Shown: positions 1 to 8,006 of the stretch, piece by piece | Layout of the letters: each line of letters starts with the position of its first letter | How positions within the stretch are numbered: the stretch's first letter is position 1 | NCBI GenBank assembly: GCA_030428695.1 | Contig: JAUIEM010000177.1 | Location: forward strand, 1 to 19,286 | Reading direction: 5' to 3' | DNA length: 19,286 nucleotides | Source of the DNA: a bacterium | GTDB taxonomy: Bacteria; Planctomycetota; J058; JAJDCP01 | The notes under the pieces: model-generated | The model's input: the letters and a program-made list of their open reading frames with translations, nothing else | Databases searched by the model: none | What the model was told of the DNA's origin: nothing | Made by a program: the position numbers and the translations under genes

Positions 1-3000
1 CATGCTTGATTGTAGCCCGGAGAGTCCCGTCCACCTGATGAACGGAATGGTGATGGCGAGTATCTCGACGTCGGGAGGAAGATCATCCGCGTTGGGGAGA
101 CCGAGCTGTCCGCGCAGGTCGACGGTGATGGTATACGCCTGGTCGCCCGTCTCAACGCACGCCAGCGATCCCGGGTTGTTGAGGAACTGCGTGACTGGAG
201 CCTGACCTGTCTTCTTGATGGTGACTTTGACTTTGTCGTTGCGGGTGTCGTACCAGCGGCGCAGATCCAGCTCCAGCGGTCCCGGTGGCTGGACGTCTTT
301 TCTGACCTTGTCCATGACGAAGGGGACTTCCGCCACCGAAGGGTTGAAGCCGATCGTGTCGACGATGGCCATGTGGAAGTACGTCTTCGCATCCGCTCCT
401 GACAAGTTGCGCAGTGGGTTGGTCCAGGTGTTGTACTCACCCGGGGCGGCAGCGCAGAGGCTCTGCTCCATCGCATTTCGAGTCACGGTCAAGATGCGTT
501 GGTGCGGAGGCGCCTGATCGACTCCCTTCCGCTCGACCTCAACAAAGCCCTTTTTGAACTCCGCGCTCATCGTGTTGCAGTCGACGACATCGGAGTAGCT
601 TCCGCCGCTCCCCCTGTTCATACAATCGAACTCGAAGAACACCTTGCGCCAGACCGCGATGTCCTTCGACTTCGACTTCTTCGGCACCTTCTTGGACAGC
701 GGCGGCGCGTCTTTCAGGTAGGCGACGACGTTGAAGATGTCGCCGCCGTAGCGCGACAGCTCGAGCTCGTTGCTCGTCGCCTTGCCGGTGTTGTCGGTCT
801 TGACCGCCGAGTCGGTGTCCTTCGGTTCCTGGACCCGCAGGGCCTGGAGCAGGTCGTTCTTGTCCTTGTTCCCCTGATGGTTGCCCTCGGCCGGCTTGGC
901 GACCAGAGTGTACATCACCTCGACGTTCTCGAGGGCCTTCGTCAGCTTCGCCTCGGACTTGATCTTTCGGCCCTGGGTGGGCTTGGTGTTGTCGACCGGG
1001 AGGTTGATGTACTGCTTGTAGTCGTCGGTGTCGGGGGTGACCTTCTCGAGCTCGACCACGGTCAGGGTCGCCCAGTCGCCGTTGACCTTGACCTCCTTGG
1101 CGACGGGACCGCCCGGAGCGCGGTCGAGGCCGAGGTGCAGGCGCAGGTGGCGCAGCGTGTCGCCGGCGGTGGTGCCTTCGGCCCAGAGCACGAGGTCGGC
1201 GCCGAGGTCGGCCTGCTTGAGCTTGAGGGGCAGCGCCTTCTCGGCGCCGGCGCTCTCGGCGTCGAACAGCTTGACGGCGCCGGTCGTCGCTTCCTTGTCG
1301 AGGACGACCTCGTAGTCGGGCTTGCCGACGGTCCACAGCTTGGCGTCGGGCTTCTTGACGACGATCTTGGCCCGGGCGTGGGCCTTCTCGGCGTCCTGGA
1401 CCATCAGGAAGCGGCCCTTCTTGACCTTGTCGTCGTCGCTCATCGGCGTCCGGGTCGGCGCGCTCTCGTCCATCAGCACCTTGCTGTGGTCCTTCTTGTC
1501 CGCGTTGACCTCGAGCTCGAGCTTGACGACGATCAGGTCCTGCTCTTCCTTCTCCTTGAGCATCACGGTGCCGGGCTCGGGGACGTTCTGCTCGGTGATC
1601 GCGTCGGGCTTCAGGGTCAGCTTGAGGTCGCCGGCGGTCTTGCCGCGCAGGTAGATCTTCTGCTTCTTGCCCCCGGTGATGTCCGCGCGCTCGAGCTTCA
1701 GCTTGCCCTGGGTCAGGGTGTGGGACTGGGTGCACTCCTTGTCCTTGAAGAGATCGACCGCCGGCGTGCTCATCTCGAGCGTCGCCGTCCCTTCGTACTT
1801 GATGCCCGGCTCGGTCTCCTCGAGATAGACCTCGATCAGGGTCGGGGAGACCTTGTGCTTCTTGGCGTCGCTGCCCGGCTGCTTCTGGTCGAGCTCGCGG
1901 TCGCAGAGCACCGCCTGGTACTCGCAGTCGATGTGGGGGATCACCAGCTTCGGCTCGATGACCTTGGCCTTCTCGGTCGCGGTGTCGGCGGCCGGCTTCT
2001 TCCCACCTTCGAGGCTGAGCTTCAGCTCGCTCTCCGGCGCCTTGGCCGCCCCCTCGAGGTAGAGGGTCTTGCCGGTCTTCAGGTCGCCGGTCGCGATGGT
2101 GTGGGGGCTGGTCAGGGCCTGGCCGTCCTTCTCGACGGCGAAGACCTTGACCTGGCCGCTGGTCCACTCGAGCTTGCCCGTGCCGTTGTAGTCGCCGGTC
2201 GCGCTGAGCTTGACCGCCGTGCGCTTCCAACCCTCTTCGATCTTGTCGCTCGGCACCTGCACGACCTTCGGGTCGACGAGCTCGATCACCGGCAGGCAGC
2301 GCACCGAGGCGCACACCGTGTCGCCGACCGGGCCGTCCTTGACGCCGAGCGTGAAGCCGTCGCCCTTGGGCTCGGCGCCCGCTTCGGCGGCTTCCGCCCA
2401 ATACTCCTTGCCCTCGCCGATCTCGCTCGGCTTGAAGCACAGCGGGAGCTGCACGGCCTGGCGGTCGGTCTTCGCATCGTCGGAGGCGTAGAGCTTGAGC
2501 GCGCCGCTGCGGCTCTTCAGCTCGACATCGCCGGTGAAGTCCTCGGGGGCGACCTTCTTGACGATCAGCTTGGCGCGCTTCGACTCCTCGGGCTTGACGG
2601 CGAGGTCGAAGTCACGGCCCGGGTCGGCCTTCTTGGCCGGCTCGAGCGGCGCGCCCTCGGTGTCGTGCACGTCCAGCGTCAGCTCGACGCAGGTCAGCGG
2701 CTGCTCGGCCGGTCCGCCGCCCTTGACGGTGCCGCCGTTCAGGGTCAGGACCAGCTTGGTCTTGTCGACGCCGGTGCTGACCTTCGCGCCTTCGAGCCAC
2801 AGGGTCATCTTGTTGTTGAGCTTGTCCTTCTCGATCGTCAGCGGCAGGGTCTTCTCCCCTTCGTCGCCCTGCTCGGCCTCGTAGGCCTTGACCTGCCCGG
2901 CGGGGTCGCACTTCAGCTCGGCGGTGCCGTCGAAGTTGCCGGTGACGCCGAGCTCGACCTTGACCCGGCCGACGGTCTGGCCTGTCTTGCGGACCAGCAG

Positions 3001-4917
3001 CAGGCGCGGGTCGGCGAGCTCGATGGTCGGCATCGGCCGCACGGTGACCGAGACCCGGTCACCGTCGCCCATCTCCGAACCGATGCACAGGCCCTCGGCC
3101 ATCGGCTTCGCGCTGACGGCGCCGCCCTCGATCTCGTAGCTCTTGCCGTCCTGGGGGATCTGCTCGGCCTGCAGCGCCGCCGGCGTCGGCACCTCGCCGT
3201 CGCTGGTCGTGCTGAGCTTCAGGCCCTTGCCTCGCTGGTCGAGGGTCAGCTCGGCCTTGAACTCCTTCGGCACGGGCGGATGGACGACCACCTTGGTCTT
3301 GATCGGGTCCTGCCCCTGCGGCGCGAGGTCGAGCTCGGCGCCGGGGTCGAGGCGCTTCCCGTCCTCGACCGCGGTCGGCGGCTTGCCCGCCTCCTCGTTC
3401 TGGGTGAACACCTCGAGCTTGAGCTCGACGGCGGTGATCTTGTCGCTCGCCGGCGCGCCACCGGGCACCTCGCCGCCGACCAGCTCGTGGACCAGCTCGA
3501 TGTCGTCCATCGCTTCGGAGGCTTTGGTCGCCTCGACGTAGACCTTCAGGCCGCTCTCGAGCTCTTCGGTCGTCACCTCGAGGGGCATCGAGGCCGGCGT
3601 GAAGGTCTGCTCGTCCTGCTTCTTGTACAGCGTGATGTTCGCGCCCTTGTCGGAACGCAGCCGGCCGGTGCCCTTGAAGGGGCCCGTGACACCGAGCTCG
3701 ACCTCGAGGCGCTGCGGCTTGTGCTCCTCGTCGTCCTTCTTCCGCACCAGCGCGTAGCGCGGATCGGCGACCTTGATCGTCGGGCAGGGACGGACGGTGA
3801 CGTCGACCCGCTCACCGATCGCCTCGGGGGCGGCCTCGAGTCCGATGTGGATCGAGCCGTCCTTGGGCGCGCCGCTGACGCCGGTGCCCTCGAGCCAGAC
3901 CTCCTTGCCCTTGCCGAGCTGGTCGTTCGGCACGTCGGTCTTCGCCAGGGTGCGGTTGGCGCCGTCGGGGCGGTCGAAGAGCTGGGCGCGGCCGCCGACC
4001 GAGCGCAGCTCGATCACGCCCGCGTAGTCGGCCGGTTTGGCCTGCTGCAGCACGAGCTTCGCGCGGATGGACTTCTCCTTTTCCTGCGGGAAGTCGAGGG
4101 AGAGCCCTGGCTCGAGCTTCTTGGCGCCGTCGATCTTCGCGGGGTTCTCGGCCTTGGCCTCGTAGACCTCGCAGCCGAGCTCGATGCTGGTCAGGGTGTC
4201 CTTGCCCTCGGGTACGTGCGGCTCCTGGACGTCCTTGAGGGTCAGGATCAGCTCGGTCTTCTCGGCGCTGGCGCTCGGGGCCTTGCCCTGGATGAAGCGC
4301 TCGACCGAGCTGTTCAGCTCCTTGATCGAGAGCTTGACCGGGAAGGGCAGGGGCTGGCCGCCTTCGGCCTGCTCGAAGATCTCGACCGCGGGCTCGCTGC
4401 AGGTCAGCTCGGCGCTTCCGCCGCTGACCTCCCCGACGACGGTCAACGTGACGGGCAGGCGCTTGACGGAGGGGATGTAGTCCTTCTTGACGACGACGAT
4501 CTTCGGGTCGTCGATCGCGACGACCGGGACGGCCTTGACCTTGTAGGTGACCTTCTTGTCGACCGCCGGCATCGCCCCGTACTCGTACTCGACGGTCAGC
4601 TCGCCCTCGCCGGGCTTCTTCGGCGTGACGCGCGCCGTGAACTGGTCCTGGCGCACCGCCGCTTCGAGCGCGACCTCGATCTCGGGGCCCTGTTGGGTGC
4701 GGAGTTTGTGGATCGGCTTGAGCGCGGCGGGGGTGACGGTGACCTGCAGGTCCTTGCCGGCGGCGTCCTTGACCATGTCGAGCTCGATCGCGGTCTCGGC
4801 GACATCGACCTTGCAGGCGGGCCCGTCGAACTGCGCCTCGTTCTTCGGCTCCTGGTCACCCGACGATTCGAACTCGATCATCTCGCTCTGGTCGCTCGCT
4901 TGTTTCGTATCCGGCAT
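1..4917 (-). CDS. Giant tandem-repeat beta-rich protein, 3'-partial
   Basis: The frame is open from an ATG at 4917 to the left edge: 1639 residues, C-terminus outside the window. GGAG lies 7 nt before the ATG. I do not recognise a named family. The N-terminus (MPDTKQASDQSEMIEFESS) is hydrophilic and I see no membrane helix, so a Sec-exported protein is unlikely. Four copies of an anchor, P-x-I/V-x-hydrophobic-x-DP-K/R, place DP at residues 137, 385, 636 and 882, a period of 246-251 residues. Each is followed about 25 residues later by a strand motif (LGVTGPFKGT, LGVTGNFDGT, LSATGDYNGT), and the first periods also carry a D/E-PG motif before a K-rich strand. Alternating V/T/K/E stretches suggest two beta-sandwich (Ig-like) domains per period. 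A Big-like stretch (SRYGGDIFNVVAYL, about residue 1385) precedes VWRKVFFEFD (about 1425) and a compositionally different C-terminus. A structural or effector protein of a contractile injection locus is possible, by resemblance only. Confidence 0.85.
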   Translation of the reverse strand, partial: MPDTKQASDQSEMIEFESSGDQEPKNEAQFDGPACKVDVAETAIELDMVKDAAGKDLQVTVTPAALKPIHKLRTQQGPEIEVALEAAVRQDQFTARVTPKKPGEGELTVEYEYGAMPAVDKKVTYKVKAVPVVAIDDPKIVVVKKDYIPSVKRLPVTLTVVGEVSGGSAELTCSEPAVEIFEQAEGGQPLPFPVKLSIKELNSSVERFIQGKAPSASAEKTELILTLKDVQEPHVPEGKDTLTSIELGCEVYEAKAENPAKIDGAKKLEPGLSLDFPQEKEKSIRAKLVLQQAKPADYAGVIELRSVGGRAQLFDRPDGANRTLAKTDVPNDQLGKGKEVWLEGTGVSGAPKDGSIHIGLEAAPEAIGERVDVTVRPCPTIKVADPRYALVRKKDDEEHKPQRLEVELGVTGPFKGTGRLRSDKGANITLYKKQDEQTFTPASMPLEVTTEELESGLKVYVEATKASEAMDDIELVHELVGGEVPGGAPASDKITAVELKLEVFTQNEEAGKPPTAVEDGKRLDPGAELDLAPQGQDPIKTKVVVHPPVPKEFKAELTLDQRGKGLKLSTTSDGEVPTPAALQAEQIPQDGKSYEIEGGAVSAKPMAEGLCIGSEMGDGDRVSVTVRPMPTIELADPRLLLVRKTGQTVGRVKVELGVTGNFDGTAELKCDPAGQVKAYEAEQGDEGEKTLPLTIEKDKLNNKMTLWLEGAKVSTGVDKTKLVLTLNGGTVKGGGPAEQPLTCVELTLDVHDTEGAPLEPAKKADPGRDFDLAVKPEESKRAKLIVKKVAPEDFTGDVELKSRSGALKLYASDDAKTDRQAVQLPLCFKPSEIGEGKEYWAEAAEAGAEPKGDGFTLGVKDGPVGDTVCASVRCLPVIELVDPKVVQVPSDKIEEGWKRTAVKLSATGDYNGTGKLEWTSGQVKVFAVEKDGQALTSPHTIATGDLKTGKTLYLEGAAKAPESELKLSLEGGKKPAADTATEKAKVIEPKLVIPHIDCEYQAVLCDRELDQKQPGSDAKKHKVSPTLIEVYLEETEPGIKYEGTATLEMSTPAVDLFKDKECTQSHTLTQGKLKLERADITGGKKQKIYLRGKTAGDLKLTLKPDAITEQNVPEPGTVMLKEKEEQDLIVVKLELEVNADKKDHSKVLMDESAPTRTPMSDDDKVKKGRFLMVQDAEKAHARAKIVVKKPDAKLWTVGKPDYEVVLDKEATTGAVKLFDAESAGAEKALPLKLKQADLGADLVLWAEGTTAGDTLRHLRLHLGLDRAPGGPVAKEVKVNGDWATLTVVELEKVTPDTDDYKQYINLPVDNTKPTQGRKIKSEAKLTKALENVEVMYTLVAKPAEGNHQGNKDKNDLLQALRVQEPKDTDSAVKTDNTGKATSNELELSRYGGDIFNVVAYLKDAPPLSKKVPKKSKSKDIAVWRKVFFEFDCMNRGSGGSYSDVVDCNTMSAEFKKGFVEVERKGVDQAPPHQRILTVTRNAMEQSLCAAAPGEYNTWTNPLRNLSGADAKTYFHMAIVDTIGFNPSVAEVPFVMDKVRKDVQPPGPLELDLRRWYDTRNDKVKVTIKKTGQAPVTQFLNNPGSLACVETGDQAYTITVDLRGQLGLPNADDLPPDVEILAITIPFIRWTGLSGLQSSM

Positions 4918-4945
4918 CGCACATCTCCACTGACTCTATGCTCCG

Positions 4946-4951
4946 ATTGTA
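4946..4951 (-). promoter_or_regulatory. Candidate -10 box for the giant repeat gene
   Basis: On the minus strand TACAAT (5 of 6 to consensus) lies about 28 nt before the ATG at 4917. The -35 region is weak (TTCGCC at 17 nt spacing). A start about 7 nt downstream would leave a leader of roughly 20 nt containing the GGAG ribosome site. A small GAAA-tetraloop hairpin (4967-4980) lies just upstream and may be incidental. Confidence 0.4.
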
Positions 4952-5014
4952 GCGATCGGGTCGCAGGAGGCGAAAGCCTCTCCACCGCCCGGGGTGATTT
5001 GCCCTCGGCGCGTC

Positions 5015-5044
5015 TTGACGCGCAGCGTTATCCGTCCCTATAGT
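5015..5044 (+). promoter_or_regulatory. Sigma70-like promoter of the alpha/beta hydrolase gene
   Basis: TTGACG (5015-5020) and TATAGT (5039-5044) each match 5 of 6 consensus positions and are 18 bp apart. The predicted start near 5051 leaves a leader of about 20 nt carrying GAGGAG at 5059-5064, six bases before the ATG at 5071. It is back to back with the candidate promoter of the minus-strand giant gene. Confidence 0.6.
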
Positions 5045-5070
5045 CGAGCACCACCTGCGAGGAGCGCGCG

Positions 5071-5991
5071 ATGCAGAACGTCGAGGAGCTGTTTTCGGGC
5101 CGTCCGTGGGGAACCTCCACCGCGCGCCTCGACGAGGGCACGCTGTCCTACGTCGACGGCGGCGACGGCCATCCCGTGCTGCTCCTGCACGGCTTCCCCG
5201 AGCGCTGGTTCTCCTGGCGTCACCAGATGTCCGCGCTGGTCGCCGCAGGCTACCGTGTCATCGTGCCCGACCTGCCCGGCTACGGGGGCTCGACGGCGAA
5301 GAGCTACGCGGTCGAAGAGCTCGCCGAGCTGTTCGGGGCCTTCCTCGACAAGCTCGGCGTGGAGAGCTGCTTCGTGGTCGGCCACGACTGGGGCGGGATG
5401 ATCGGCTTCGAGCTCGCGGCGCGCTTCCCCTGGAAGGTCGACCGCTTCGCCCTGCTCAACTCCCCGCCCCTGCCCGCCCTCGAGGGGCTGCTGCGCGAAG
5501 ATCCCCGGCAGGCGTTGCGGCTGTGGTACGGGTTGATGTTCCAGCTGCCCGGCGCTCCGGAGTGCCTGGCCAGCCCCTTCGGACGCCGCTTCATGGGGTG
5601 GGTCCTCGAGCGCACCCTCGTCCGTCCCTCGGAGAAGCTGATCGCGATGTGGACCGACAGCTTCGACACCGGCCAATCCCGCGCCGCCATCTCCTACTAC
5701 AGGGAAGCCTTCCGGCTGCTGACCTCCCCGCTCCTGCGCCTCGAGCGCCGACGCATGCGCCAGGCACGGGTGCGCTGCTCGAGCCTGGTGCTGTGGGGGG
5801 AGGACGACTGGGCGCTCGCCCCGAAGATCATCGCCCACATCGAGAAGCTGCACAGTGGCTGGCTGAAGTTCCGCCCGATCCCCGGCGCCGGGCACTTCGT
5901 GCAGCAGGATGCCCCCGAAGAGGTCAACCGCGAGCTGCTCGACTTCTTCTCCGCCCGCGTCCCCGAGCGCGAGGCCGCCATCTGGCGGTGA
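5071..5991 (+). CDS. Epoxide hydrolase-like alpha/beta hydrolase
   Basis: This is a 306-residue alpha/beta-fold hydrolase of the epoxide hydrolase / haloalkane dehalogenase branch. Visible are HGFPE (40-44, oxyanion hole), the nucleophile elbow GHDWGG with Asp106 (104-109), the acid in LWGEDD (most likely Asp246), and His275 in GAGHF. The elbow Asp, rather than Ser, indicates an ester intermediate on Asp. Two cap-domain tyrosines, Tyr153 (LWYGLMFQLPG) and Tyr209/210 (SYYREAF), sit where epoxide hydrolases hold the epoxide oxygen, which favours this over dehalogenase. There is no signal peptide, so it should be cytoplasmic, opening an unknown epoxide to a diol. GAGGAG six bases upstream fixes the ATG. 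Its length fits the family. It has its own promoter and an 81 bp gap to lysS, so it need not be functionally linked to it. Confidence 0.9.
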   Translation: MQNVEELFSGRPWGTSTARLDEGTLSYVDGGDGHPVLLLHGFPERWFSWRHQMSALVAAGYRVIVPDLPGYGGSTAKSYAVEELAELFGAFLDKLGVESCFVVGHDWGGMIGFELAARFPWKVDRFALLNSPPLPALEGLLREDPRQALRLWYGLMFQLPGAPECLASPFGRRFMGWVLERTLVRPSEKLIAMWTDSFDTGQSRAAISYYREAFRLLTSPLLRLERRRMRQARVRCSSLVLWGEDDWALAPKIIAHIEKLHSGWLKFRPIPGAGHFVQQDAPEEVNRELLDFFSARVPEREAAIWR

Positions 5992-6015
5992 GCCGGGGGC
6001 GGGGGCCGACGCCTG

Positions 6016-6043
6016 TTGTAATCCCGCGCGGGTCTGCTATGAT
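6016..6043 (+). promoter_or_regulatory. Extended -10 promoter for lysS and downstream genes
   Basis: TTGTAA (6016-6021) and TATGAT (6038-6043) are 16 bp apart, and TG one base before the -10 (6035-6036) makes it an extended -10 site. A perfect 10 bp palindrome, CCCGCGCGGG (6023-6032), occupies the spacer and could be an operator, though such palindromes are easy to find in GC-rich DNA. The expected start near 6050 gives a leader of about 23 nt. Confidence 0.55.
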
Positions 6044-6072
6044 CCGCCGCGCCCCGCACCCCCGGAGACACC

Positions 6073-7560
6073 ATGAGCCAGCGCCAGGTCCGCCTCGACA
6101 AGCTGCAACGCCTGCGAGATGCCGAGGTCCCGGTCTACCCCGACCGCTTCGCGAAGACCCACACCATCGCCGAGGCGGCCGGCCTCGAGGTCGGCACGAC
6201 CGACGTCGCCCTCGCCGGGCGCATGGTCTCCCGTCGCGTGATGGGGAAGATGACCTTCGCCCACCTCGCCGACTTCGGGGGGAAGCTGCAGATCGCCGTG
6301 CAGCAGGACCGGGTCGGCAAGTTCATGTACAAGCACCTCGTCAAGCGCTTCGACCTCGGCGACTTCGTCGGCATCAAGGGCTCGATGATCCGCACCCGCA
6401 CCGGCGAGCTGACCCTGCGCGCCGACGAGGTGACCTTCCTCGGCAAGGCCCTGCGCCCGCTGCCGGAGAAGTGGCACGGCATGAAGGACCAGGAGCTGCG
6501 CTACCGGCGCCGCTACCTCGACCTGTTGTCCAACGAGAAGTCCCGTGAGGTGTTCAAGCTGCGCACGCGGCTGATCCGCACCATCCGCGACTTCCTCGAC
6601 GCCCACGACTTCTTCGAGGTCGAGACGCCGGTCCTGCAGAACAAGCCCTCGGGGGCCCTCGCCCGGCCCTTCACCGCGCGGCACAACGCCCTCGGCATCG
6701 ACGTCTACCTGCGCATCGCCCCGGAGACCTACCTCAAGCGCTGCGTGGTCGGCGGCTTCGAGCGCGTGTACGAGTTCGCCCGCTGCTTCCGCAACGAGGG
6801 CATCGACGCGTCCCATCTGCAGGACTTCACGATGCTCGAGTACTACGCGGCGTTCTGGAACTACGAGGACAACATGCGCTTCACCCAGCGCCTGTTCCAG
6901 CACTTCCTCGGCGTCGTCCTCGGCAGCGAGAAGGTGACCTTCCGCGGCAACGACATCGACTTCTCCGGGGAGTGGCCGCGGGTGACCTTCTCCGAGCTGA
7001 TCGCGAAGGACTGCGGCATCAGCCTGAGCGACTTCCCGACCGCCGAGGCGCTGCTCGCCGAGATCCGCGAGCGGGGCATCGACCTCGAGCACAAGGAGCC
7101 CGAGAAGCTCGGCCGCGGCAACCTGATCGACGCGCTGTACAAGAAGGTGTGCCGGCCGAAGCTGATCCAGCCGACCTTCCTGACCGCGCATCCGACGGAC
7201 ATCTCGCCGCTGGCGCGCAAGAACGACGAGAACCCGCACGTCACCGACCGCTTCCAGCTGGTCGCCGGCGGCTGGGAGATCGTCAACGCCTACTCCGAGC
7301 TCGTCGATCCGCTCGACCAGCGGGCGCGCATGGAGGTCCAGGCGGCGGCCCGCGAGAAGGGCGACGAAGAGGCCCTCGACGTCGACGAGGACTACCTGCT
7401 CGCGATGGAGTACGGCATGCCGCCGATGAGCGGCTGGGGCATGGGGATCGACCGCATGGTCGCCCTGCTGATGGACCTCGACAACCTGCGCGACACCGTG
7501 CTCTTCCCGCTGATGCGCCAGACCGAGGGCCAGGAGCTCGAGGGTCTGGAGGAAGCGTGA
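6073..7560 (+). CDS. lysS: Lysine--tRNA ligase, class II
   Basis: This cytoplasmic enzyme attaches lysine to tRNA(Lys) using ATP. The 495 residues match the usual length of about 500. An N-terminal OB-fold anticodon-binding domain (about 50-140) precedes the class II core. Motif 1 is around FFEVETPVL (about 180), and the lysine-pocket stretch [12 protein letters not shown] with GGFERVYE is near-canonical. Motif 2 is [16 protein letters not shown], with Arg240, Glu242 and His248; motif 3 is GWGMGIDRM with Arg461. The motif 2 loop differs from the common FRNEGISxRHNPEFTM in having Ser-His-Leu-Gln for Arg-His-Asn-Pro. GGAG six bases before the ATG supports the start. The stop TGA overlaps the GTG of dtd by 4 bp, so the two are very likely co-translated. 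Confidence 0.97.
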   Translation: MSQRQVRLDKLQRLRDAEVPVYPDRFAKTHTIAEAAGLEVGTTDVALAGRMVSRRVMGKMTFAHLADFGGKLQIAVQQDRVGKFMYKHLVKRFDLGDFVGIKGSMIRTRTGELTLRADEVTFLGKALRPLPEKWHGMKDQELRYRRRYLDLLSNEKSREVFKLRTRLIRTIRDFLDAHDFFEVETPVLQNKPSGALARPFTARHNALGIDVYLRIAPETYLKRCVVGGFERVYEFARCFRNEGIDASHLQDFTMLEYYAAFWNYEDNMRFTQRLFQHFLGVVLGSEKVTFRGNDIDFSGEWPRVTFSELIAKDCGISLSDFPTAEALLAEIRERGIDLEHKEPEKLGRGNLIDALYKKVCRPKLIQPTFLTAHPTDISPLARKNDENPHVTDRFQLVAGGWEIVNAYSELVDPLDQRARMEVQAAAREKGDEEALDVDEDYLLAMEYGMPPMSGWGMGIDRMVALLMDLDNLRDTVLFPLMRQTEGQELEGLEEA

Positions 7561-8006
7561 AGCTCGTCGTCCAGCGCGTCAGCTCCGCGTCGGTGGAGGT
7601 CGCCGGCGAGACGGTCGGCGCGGTCGACGGCGGGCTGCTGGTGCTGGTCGGGGTCGGGCGGGAAGACTGCGCCGGCGACGCCCGCTATCTCGCCGGGCGC
7701 ACGGCGCGGCTGCGGATCTTCCGCGATCCCGAGGGGAAGATGAACCTGTCCGTCGCCGATGTCGGCGGCGCCGTGCTCGCGATCTCCCAGTTCACCCTCT
7801 ACGCCGACACCCGCAAAGGCAACCGGCCCGGCTTCGCCGCCGCGATGCCCCCGGACGAGGCCGAGCCCCTGTACGAGGCCTACGTGGCGGCCCTGCGGGA
7901 GGCCGGGCTGCGCGTCGAGACCGGGCGCTTCGGGGCGAAGATGGCCGTCTCGCTGGTCAACGACGGACCGGTCACCGTGCTGCTCGAAAGCACCGGACGG
8001 GCGTGA
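7557..8006 (+). CDS. dtd: D-aminoacyl-tRNA deacylase
   Basis: This 149-residue protein hydrolyses D-amino acids (and glycine mischarged on tRNA-Ala) off tRNA, a proofreading step acting as a homodimer in the cytoplasm. It has both family signatures at the same residue numbers as I recall for E. coli Dtd: SQFTL at 77-81 and the Gly-cisPro motif in NDGPVT (Gly137-Pro138). The start is the GTG at 7557: it gives the canonical N-terminus [13 protein letters not shown], is preceded by GGAGG (7548-7552), and overlaps the lysS stop as GTGA. Position behind an aminoacyl-tRNA synthetase suits its role. Only the last base is shared with the next gene's ATG, so translation is probably coupled onward too. 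Confidence 0.97.
   Translation: MKLVVQRVSSASVEVAGETVGAVDGGLLVLVGVGREDCAGDARYLAGRTARLRIFRDPEGKMNLSVADVGGAVLAISQFTLYADTRKGNRPGFAAAMPPDEAEPLYEAYVAALREAGLRVETGRFGAKMAVSLVNDGPVTVLLESTGRA

Noticed and set aside
539..2440. A 633-codon open frame on the minus strand
   Set aside because: It is out of phase with the giant gene and reads as R/G/Q/P-rich sequence typical of a GC-rich shadow frame.
499..5043. A 1514-codon open frame on the plus strand
   Set aside because: It is the exact codon-phase antisense of the giant minus-strand gene. Its product is a low-complexity L/D/V/R mix without motifs, and it arises because that gene avoids TTA, CTA and TCA codons. The minus-strand reading gives regular repeats, a ribosome site and a proper start.
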